Source: Deinandra increscens subsp. villosa
Taxonomy: Eukaryota > Streptophyta > Magnoliopsida > Asterales > Asteraceae
DNA: 64,000 nucleotides
Assembly: GCA_039602395.1 (NCBI GenBank)
Contig: JBCNJP010000010.1
Span: 93,153,729-93,217,728, forward strand
Direction of reading: 5' to 3'
Position 1 is the first letter of the stretch. Every line of letters begins with the position of its first letter. The translations under genes were made by a program, and so were the position numbers. Positions 57,901-64,000 of this stretch are shown piece after piece. The notes under the pieces were generated by a model that made no database searches, was not told the origin of the DNA, and saw nothing but the letters and a program-made list of their open reading frames with translations.

Positions 57901-59395
57901 ACATTGGGACATTGTTACACATATAAAGACCATCTATTTGTCTACCAATCTCCAGGATCTTCCTTGAGAACAAATCCTGAGCATAACAACAAGTTTCATC
58001 AAATGACACAATTACTTTACTGTCCTTAACAAGTTTATGCACAGACATCAAGTTAGCACAGTAATCAGGTATGACAAACACATCCCTCAAGGTGATTCTA
58101 TGGTTCAGTTTTATATCACCAATTTTAAAAACCTTAGCACTTGTTCCATTTGGGTGTTTTACCCTGATGTTAAATTCTGAAACATTAATTGTATTAATAA
58201 GATTTTCACTAGAGCTAACCATGTGATGGTTTGCTCCAGAATCAACAATCCAGTTGGACAAGGTAGAAGAACTATATGCATTTGTCAACCTAATATACTT
58301 GGACCTATAACTAGTAAAACACAACAGCCTACCAGCAGAATTTCCACTTTCACAAGACTTATCACCCAACAAATTAAGCAGTCTATTTACTTGATCTTGA
58401 GTTAAAGATCTAGCAGGAAACGGAGATGACTCATCAGAAGTATCATTAACAGCAGAAACATTATAGGACCCCACCTTTTTCCCTTGACCAGATCTTGGTT
58501 TCATCCAAGATGGGTAACCAATTAACTCAAAGCATTTGTCCACCGTATGTCCCACTTTGTTACAATGACTGCATTTCAAGTTTGAGTTAACCGTTCTATT
58601 TGATTTTTTCTTAACTTCAGAAATCTGATTAACCTTAGAGTTAAAAACAGTAGACTGAGTTTGTAAATTCTTAGAGGCACTGTTAGAGTTTCTATGAGAT
58701 TCTTCTCTAGAAACAATTGAGAAAGCTTCTTTTACAGTTGTTAAATCAGGTTGAATCAAAATATTTGTTCTGACAGCTTCATAGGAGTTATCCAGTCCCA
58801 TCAAGAATTGCATCAGTTTTATTAGATGTTGGAAATCATTAAACTCCTTTGAAGCATCACAAGTGCAAGTAGGTAATTGGAGAATCTGGTCAAGTTGTTT
58901 CCACATTATATTCAATTTGTGATAATACTCAGCCACACTTAAACTACCCTGATTAAACCCATTTATTTTCTGGTACAAGTTAAACACCACAGAACCATCA
59001 ATTTTATTATAGGTATCTTTTAACTCATTCCACACAGAAGAAGCCAAATTAGAATACACATGGCCCAAATACAGATCTTCACTCACAGAGTTAAGAATCC
59101 AAGTCAATACAACAGAATTGCACCTATCCCATTGTCTAGCCAACACCTCATCATCCTGTGACTTTTCACTAGTACCATCAACAAAACTATACTTGTTTTT
59201 TACTTGTAAAGCCAATTTCATTGCATTTGCCCAGAGAGTATAATTCTCTGTGCCTTTAAGTTTTACACTAATGATGGTGAGTTGGCTAGAGTCACTGGGA
59301 TGAAGATACAGAGGATCACTTGGATCCAACTTACCAACTAAAGTAGCAAAGGGATTGCTAGTATCACCGTCAGCCATGAAAACAGAACTAAACAA
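54893..59395 (-). CDS. Copia-3 gag-pol polyprotein, 1500 residues, intact
   Basis: One open frame. Gag of the copia gag type (DPSDPLYLHPSD near residue 25) occupies about 1-300 and carries a CCHC knuckle C275, C278, H283, C288. Protease has DSG at 385-387. Integrase has H514, H519, C543, C546 and the triad D573, D636, E672 (35 residues between the last two). RT has YVDD at 1175-1178. RNase H acidic residues are near D1342/D1344, E1385, D1419 and D1468. The second ATG at residue 7 (59377, MADGD) is an alternative start. The last codons overlap the PPT and reach into the 3' LTR. The product assembles virus-like particles, copies the RNA and integrates the cDNA. No key residue is missing. Lineage within copia (Ale/Ivana/Bianca-like) is not resolved by eye. 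Confidence 0.96.
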   Translation of the reverse strand: MFSSVFMADGDTSNPFATLVGKLDPSDPLYLHPSDSSQLTIISVKLKGTENYTLWANAMKLALQVKNKYSFVDGTSEKSQDDEVLARQWDRCNSVVLTWILNSVSEDLYLGHVYSNLASSVWNELKDTYNKIDGSVVFNLYQKINGFNQGSLSVAEYYHKLNIMWKQLDQILQLPTCTCDASKEFNDFQHLIKLMQFLMGLDNSYEAVRTNILIQPDLTTVKEAFSIVSREESHRNSNSASKNLQTQSTVFNSKVNQISEVKKKSNRTVNSNLKCSHCNKVGHTVDKCFELIGYPSWMKPRSGQGKKVGSYNVSAVNDTSDESSPFPARSLTQDQVNRLLNLLGDKSCESGNSAGRLLCFTSYRSKYIRLTNAYSSSTLSNWIVDSGANHHMVSSSENLINTINVSEFNIRVKHPNGTSAKVFKIGDIKLNHRITLRDVFVIPDYCANLMSVHKLVKDSKVIVSFDETCCYAQDLFSRKILEIGRQIDGLYMCNNVPMSNKVGFGPGGNVKLWHARLGHPSETVLNVLKDDLNLVSFENHEPCEVCHRAKQHREPFPLSDHKTKALGELIHLDVWGPYRVPSREGFKYFLTIVDDYSRAVWVFLMKHKTEVFQNIKNFSSLLKTQFKGEVKCFRSDNGTEFVNIQMKNFCNKKGIVHQTSCAYTPQQNGIAERKHRHLLNVARALMFQSGVPLRFWTDCVLTATYLINRTPSSVLSGKTPYELVYGFKPVLSHIRVFGSLCFCTVLQKSNKFSSNAEKCVFLGYSNEKKGYKLWSLDNRTVVFSRDVKFYEKIFPFKESGSDFDSVIHIPKNITELNFFDLYENEENTASNNDSAPNDESRVVQTSDILSHGFQQSVPERGSHITGRSVTQEPEEITRSPVTGKSVSQEPERTGPVTDGVEGETMDDQNGRNSEIGHSSEGESLFINNINSRRSTRVRSVPVKLNDYVVEGKVKYGLEKVVNYSSLSVENMCFVSTLNKSYEPSHFYEAVKDPNWVSAMNDELEALHRNNTWDLVDLPPGRKAIGCKWIFKIKYKSTGEIDRYKARLVAKGYAQKEGIDFDETFSPVVKMITVRTVVALSVQNDWPLYQLDINNAFLYGNLNEDVYMTIPEGYGSNDRTKVCKLNKSLYGLKQAPRMWNEKLVGVLVELGFVQSRCDYSMFVLSTASVMVVLLVYVDDIIVTGNNKGEIDKVKAFLQSKFLIKDLGELKYFLGIEVIKSELGLCLNQRKYCLELLAEYGLTGCKPMNTPIELNHILNSEKDKHNSPLPNVTNFQKLVGKLIYLSHTRPDIAYSVHYLSQFIHKPLQVHLNVALRLLRYLKKSPGKGVLFSKHSSFQLSAFADSDWAKCLVSRKSVTGFCVFLGSSLITWKSKKQTTISRSTAEAEYRSMSSATCEIMWLLNVLQELSVPIATPVPLYCDNTAAISIASNPVFHDRTKHFELDLFFLRDQITKGSIKAVGVRSENQLADVFTKGLGVAQHELMCKKMGLYDQFSSRAEGGC

Positions 59396-60015
59396 CTACA
59401 ACAGATCACAAGTATAACCACCACACACAACAGAAGCAATCAAAGAACAGTTACTTAACACAAAACCAAGCAAGACAGGGATTGTCTGCCCCTGTACAGC
59501 ATGCAACAGGTATCAACAGGCCTGCACTGTATTTACTTCTACAGAAATACCAAAAAAAAAACCAACACAGCAGAAGATAAGGAAGGATCTCACCAATATA
59601 ACACCCAAGTTAGGGTTTCCAGATCGTTTTCTGAAACCTTCACTTAGGGTTTCAGAAGGGACGACCAGCGCTGCAACAATCTTCGATTAGGGTTAACAAA
59701 ACCCGTCGTGCTCCTCCACGTCTTGACCTAACAACTCAGCACACGCTTGAAGCGCGATCTCACAGCCAGACTCTCGCCACACGGCTACGGAAATTCGACT
59801 ACACACAAGTAACACAGATCTCAGTCTGAGCCTTATGGAGTCAGATCGCCGTTTCCAGAGCAAGAAAGGACTCAAACGATGAAGAGTACACGAGATCGAC
59901 ACCGGAGTCGTGATCCAACGTCGGAGACACAGATCGACCGATTAACGCAGACGGAAAGAGTTTTCGAGACCAAAAACCCTAGCGGAGAGAACCACAGCAA
60001 GATCAGGAGCACTAT
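59396..60015 (-). other. Copia-3 leader
   Basis: Untranslated stretch between the PBS and the gag start, about 620 bp. It holds only short frames. Confidence 0.8.
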
Positions 60016-60028
60016 GGCTCTGATACCA
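60016..60028 (-). other. Copia-3 primer-binding site
   Basis: On the coding strand TGGTATCAGAGCC follows the 5' LTR terminus without a spacer, an exact match to the initiator tRNA-Met site. Confidence 0.95.
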
Positions 60029-60540
60029 TGTCAAAATTGGTACCAAACAACAAGATTAAACAGATCTCGAAGAACAATCAGTTGTTACACCAAAAACACC
60101 AGAAATTACAGAACAATCACTCTCAAACAACTCTAGATCATCGATAAGATGATCTACAAACTCTATCTCACAATCTATCGGGAGCTACGGCTCAACAATA
60201 TTGAAGAACCTGAAAACCCTAGATTACGTAGAGAACGAGACAACACAGAGAGATTGTTACAACGGCGTAACAACCACACAAAATGAAAAACTCTTGTTAA
60301 CCCTAAAGCCACCAGATAAGAAGCCTTTTATATCCCCAGAATAAACGGGTATTCAACCCTAAATCACCAGCTACCAGCTCCGCAATCTTCAAGCCCAGTA
60401 AAGCCCATCAACACTTCCAGCAGCCCAGCATTACTTCCAACAGCCCATATACAAAACAACAAAAAAATAATGCTTAGCTTAAAAGAATATTAAAAATACA
60501 AAGAATAAAATATAAAACATTTACTCCAGTATTTTTAACA
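60029..60540 (-). repeat. Copia-3 5' LTR with promoter
   Basis: Identical partner of 54387-54898. GATATAAAAGG on the coding strand at about 60324-60334 is a good TATA box and would start transcripts within the LTR reading toward gag. Confidence 0.95.
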
Positions 60541-60545
60541 TTCTT

Positions 60546-61047
60546 ACATCTCCTTTAACTCTTTAAGCTTTCAAATTGGGCAATTCCACCATTGTTATAC
60601 CCTTATTTGTTAAGAGTTACAACCTAGGGTTTTGAAATGAACAATTTTTTTGATGAAATTAGATGTTGTATTGATGATCAATTGATTATTGTTTATGGAA
60701 TTAGATGTTGTATACTTATTACTTTTATGGTGTATGATGAAATATATGTTGTGTACTCTAAGTTTTATTATGAACTTAGATGTTGTTTGAAGTTAAAGTT
60801 GTATAAACTTGTATGATGATTTGTAAGATGATTAGAATATTAAATCTTGTATACTTGTAACTTGTGGGTTTATAAATTCATTGATTGATTGCTTCTTTTT
60901 TTATTAGGTTTATTATGGGAAAGACGAATTATTGGTTCTTTTTTCAAAATAAATAGTGATGATTAAGATAGTAAACGTCATAAAGCTTCAACAAGTTAAC
61001 CACAAGAGCATATAAATCAACCACAGTCAAATCAAGAAGAAATACAT
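60546..61047. other. AT-rich, nothing firmly recognised
   Basis: No ORF of interest. The last 100-150 bp may be the eroded N-terminal part of the hAT relic that follows. Confidence 0.4.
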
Positions 61048-61395
61048 GAGTTGAATAGTAGATTCAATGAGGATGCGATGGAGTTGTTATCTCTTAGTTC
61101 TAGTTTAGTCGCAAAAGAGATTAACGTTAATCAAATTTGTGTTCGTGTTGAGAATATCCTAAAGATATTACGAAACAGAAGAGGACACGGTTATGATATC
61201 AATTAGAAGTTTTTAAGGTTGAAATGACAAAGAACACCAAACTAAGTAAGGTCTCAACTATTTCTAACTAATCTATGCAAAACTCTTGTGGAAACTCAGA
61301 AATGTGAGACATACTATTTGGTTGATAAAGTAGTTCAATTTATCTTTACACTTCCAGTTACTACTCTAACAATAGAGAGAGGATTTATGAATTTT
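61048..61395 (+). pseudogene. hAT transposase relic (TTF/MYM-type)
   Basis: The plus-strand frame from 61048 reads ELNSRFNEDAMELLSLSSSL, matching the conserved segment ahead of the C-terminal domain of TTF-type hAT transposases. The same frame, after a few stops, reads LCKTLVET at 61273 and YYLVDKVVQFIFTLPVTT followed by ERGFMN at about 61305-61390, the hAT dimerisation motif (normally with ERSFS or ERAFS). Catalytic regions are gone and the central part is compressed, so this is a dead remnant. Confidence 0.7.
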
Positions 61396-62112
61396 ATTGT
61401 TTGACCTAAGAAAGAAATTAGGTATTTTAAGTTTTTATTGTTTGACCCGACCCAAACCGAATCAGTGACCCGAACATAAAACATAGCGATAGAGAAAAAA
61501 GTTTTGGTCACTGTGACTTCTGGTCCCCTCTCTATAATTTCTCAAGCTCCACCATTGGTCATAACATTATACAAATCTTTCTCTTGATTATCTTCCTATC
61601 CCATCTTTTTCTTATGTTTATCTTTGTAATGTATTCATCCTAATCAAACTTCAATGTGTTTGTAAAACACTTGTTTGATTATACAACCACTAAAAATTGA
61701 ACAAAGTCAACTTGTAGTTTGATAGTTTATATTATTAAGATCAATGCTTAGATCTTCTTTATTTGGACATCACATTTATTAGGATTGTCTCCACATCACT
61801 ATCAAACTCATCCTTACTCTAGAAACGTTTGATTTTGCTTTGGAACTGGTATGGTCCAAAGTAGACCTTACATTCCCATTCAGATAACTCAAAACAAAAG
61901 TTAAATATGATAGAACTGTATAACATAAATCAGTAGTTTTAGATACATGTTAATATAAGTTACACACAGCTCATGAATGGGTACAACTTACAACATGAGA
62001 ATAGATGGCTCCCGGGTCAAAAAAGTTTGATACAGCTTAGGATGACGTTAAGCTCATGCTCATTAAATCATCCCATCTTTTAGGTAGAAGCATCAGGCAG
62101 TCACGCCAAACA
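61396..62112. other. Intergenic, downstream of the cyclin gene
   Basis: No gene recognised. It includes the 3' untranslated region and polyadenylation region of the minus-strand cyclin gene, whose stop is at 62113-62115. Confidence 0.5.
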
Positions 62113-63832
62113 TTAGGACAATGGTTTCACTGGTTTTTTGGAGGCTAAGGTTGCCACACTTTTGAACTGTCATTACAAAACAACTTTCATTAGAACATTA
62201 TATAGTGGTGTTACATAATAATTCAATATGTTGCATAGATTATAATTGCAACGTGGTGGGTGGGTGGGTGGGTGGGTGGGTGGGTGGGTGGGTGGGTGGG
62301 TGGGTGGGTGGGTGGGTGGGGGGTCGTGGTGGACAATGGGTTGGATTGATGAACCCAAACACAACATGCATATTTATTCATATAAAGGACATCAACACTA
62401 ACCTAGACACACTTAAAATCATGTAACCCAAACCATGGGTGTCTTTTGTTCCTTGATAGTTAAATAGGTTACACGGGTGAATGCGAACACGACGTGTAAA
62501 GAGGTTAAGCATGTCGTGTTACGAACTGCCACCCTTAGGTTAAATGGGTCCAAATCAGGTCGAGCAACTCAAAGTCAATGTGTTCAAATGCTTCCAAACT
62601 CATAAATCATTTTATTAAAAAGGTAAGGATATAAGCCAAAAAAAAATTAAAAAGTTCTCATATCGACTTGTTCCCCGGTCCAGGTGATTTGATATAATTA
62701 TACCTGCTTTTGACTGTACTTTTGGCGTATTGCTTGAAGAGAGGCTCCATTGTTAAGTTGCATATCTTGCATAGCCAGGACTGTTGTTTTCAGCTCTGAT
62801 GCTTTGTAATTTGTATAGTATTCTAAGGTAGGATTCTGAAAAAAATGACAGTTTACACCTTTTATTAGTTGAAAAGTAAATCAACATTTATTCTGCTGAA
62901 TGTGGATTAAAAGATTAATACAAAAATAAAGAAAACAGACCCATGGGTGTTCAATCTGATCAAGTGTCCATTTGGCTAAGAACACAGCTGAGGCAGCGAT
63001 GAGGGATGGCAGATACTTCAAAAACCCATACTCAACGAGTGTTAATTCTGCTAAATATTTTGCCAGATATTCAAGTTCTACAACAGGATCCTTGTATGAA
63101 CTTTGTGCTGCCAAAATAAATCTCCTGGAAATAAAATAAAAGGCGGATATTATGTTATGAATCTGAGCGTTTAAATGCATATATTTTAATAGAAGGGTGA
63201 AAGTGGAGTTATACTGAAGGAACTTGTTTATGGTTGGAACCGAAAGATAGAAGCCCAACACATCAAGAACTTCCCACTCCATGTCAAGTACCTGATATGT
63301 AAACTTTAGCCATTAGACTTTAGATTTCCGTACGGGTAAAAGTGGCCGGGTTGGATAAGAGGTCAAAACATGTAAACAGCAAAAACATATATTGTAACAG
63401 GTCTGATCAGGTCAGCTTGTGAATGAGTATGTCAATATACCTCCTTTCTAGTGTAGGTTCCATCTGTGATGAAACAAAAGTCTTCAACACGTGGAGCACT
63501 GATTACTTCATACTTCCTTAAAAAGTGAATAATCAAATAGACATACTATTAGAATGTGTTATATGAATAAGCAATACTCTAATTTACTGTATAATAAAAT
63601 GGATGCAAGTGGAAGTGAACAGTTGATGAATCATTTACTGATAAGAATGGAATAATGATGATTTGTGCCAACTTAATAAAATAAAAGAGAAATCTTACGA
63701 GGCAATGAGCATGCATGTGATCCCCAGCAATTGAAGTCTTTGTTTTTCTATGTACATTTTCGACAGATATCGATCAATCAGAGTGACTGTTAAGTAAAAT
63801 GTTTCGGCTCCTACCCTATATTCTTCACAAAC
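62113..63832 (-). CDS. A-type cyclin (CYCA2-like), 3' portion, six exons; 5' part outside the window
   Basis: Exons in coding order: 63832-63699, 63516-63441, 63291-63215, 63124-62941, 62835-62704, 62166-62113 (stop TAA at 62115-62113). Every intron has GT-AG ends and phases fit. The product begins inside the cyclin N-terminal box (VCEEYRVGAETFYLTV, then DRYLS, YIEKQRLQLLG) and continues through APRVEDFCFITD and the cyclin C-terminal box (EYLAKYLAELTLVEYGFLKY, SLIAASAVFLAKWTLDQ, HPWNPTLEYYT). It ends FKSVATLASKK. A-type cyclins bind and activate CDKs in S and G2/M phase in the nucleus. The MRAILVDWL motif and destruction box would be in exons beyond 64000. CYCA2 fits better than CYCA3 or CYCA1, but this is by eye. 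All splice sites look intact, so it is probably a functional host gene. Confidence 0.93.
62257..62324 (+). repeat. (TGGG)16 microsatellite in the last cyclin intron
   Basis: Sixteen uninterrupted TGGG units from 62257 to 62320 followed by extra G. It lies within the 537-bp last intron (62167-62703). In the pre-mRNA it reads as ACCC repeats; the template strand is G-rich and could form G-quadruplexes. The proline/threonine/histidine frame across it is an artefact. Confidence 0.97.
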
Positions 63833-64000
63833 CTAAACATCAGGAGAAAAAAAAAAGTTTAAAAGTATTTTATCTGCATTTAGAACAAGAATTTGAAGAG
63901 TTCATTTTATGATAGAATATTAAAGTATATCCAACATCCAAAACTAAATATGCATAACAATCAACTTGGTTGTAGCTTAGATAGAAGATTCCTAAGGAAG

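Larger units (their letters stand above)
54387..60540 (-). mobile_element. Copia-3: intact, very young Ty1/copia retrotransposon
   Basis: The 6154-bp element has 512-bp LTRs at 54387-54898 and 60029-60540 that I read as identical at every base. The target duplication TTCTT is perfect (54382-54386 and 60541-60545), and the PBS and PPT abut the LTRs. The single gag-pol frame is uninterrupted, so all parts needed for autonomous movement appear present. It is unrelated to the Copia-1/2 family in LTR, leader and gag. Confidence 0.97.

Noticed and set aside
62173..62426. ORFs with Pro-Thr-His or Gly-Trp-Val repeats
   Set aside because: They are translations of the TGGG microsatellite inside a cyclin intron.
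62881..63282. 133-codon minus-strand ORF as a complete small gene
   Set aside because: It reads through an intron (63125-63214) of the cyclin gene and runs past the donor site at 62940; splice sites and homology show it is parts of two exons.

Overview
This window is nuclear DNA of a flowering plant, almost certainly a eudicot. The family is probably Asteraceae: I base that on remembered similarity of several retrotransposon protein families to daisy-family relatives, not on a search. Nearly everything from position 1 to about 60.5 kb is transposable-element DNA nested in other transposable elements. The only host gene I can support is an A-type cyclin on the minus strand at the right edge (62113-63832, continuing beyond the window). 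Two runs of exactly 500 N (16120-16619 and 42340-42839) are assembly gaps.

Layout. 1-1223 is an inverted partial copy of a gypsy (Athila-like) LTR whose other copy lies at about 35.7-36.8 kb. A minus-strand Ty3/gypsy chromovirus (3' LTR 1224-3318, body 10994-14716) is split at its LTR/polypurine-tract junction by a complete Ty1/copia element, Copia-1 (3321-10988, TSD ACATC, LTRs identical). Diverged gypsy and copia LTR pieces (14717-16119) lead into gap 1. After the gap lies the terminal ORF (17349-19916, one in-frame stop) and 3' LTR (19953-20342) of another element. Next is a decayed plus-strand Athila/Tat-like gypsy element (LTR and tRNA-Asp-type PBS at 20383-20795, broken pol to about 32.6 kb). 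It is interrupted in its protease region by Copia-2 (22114-29729, TSD GAAAT), an older relative of Copia-1. Its non-coding tail and an unmatched Athila-type LTR occupy 32.6-36.9 kb.

From 37 to 45.8 kb there are chromovirus LTR pieces, a non-autonomous copia-primed LTR element without pol (39004-42337) that carries a ten-copy 20-bp-period array, gap 2, and the LTR and PBS of a minus-strand copia element. At 45839-49185 (minus) lies the remains of a non-LTR retroelement of unusual architecture for a plant: N-terminal zinc finger, reverse transcriptase, then a C-terminal CCHC knuckle and a restriction-like (PD-(D/E)XK type) nuclease. Its four frame breaks all lie in or beside homopolymer runs. 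A stretch with poly(C) and A/T-rich low complexity follows, then three non-autonomous DNA transposons: a TA/TTA-flanked MITE (50851-51178), a long-TIR Mutator-like fold-back (51645-52675) and a 153-bp hAT MITE (53170-53322).

Copia-3 (54387-60540, minus) looks fully intact: TSD TTCTT, LTRs identical over 512 bp, PBS and PPT abutting the LTRs, and one uninterrupted 1500-codon gag-pol with all catalytic residues. A hAT transposase relic (61048-61395) then marks the transition to the cyclin gene. Six cyclin exons can be placed exactly; the last intron carries a 16-unit TGGG microsatellite.
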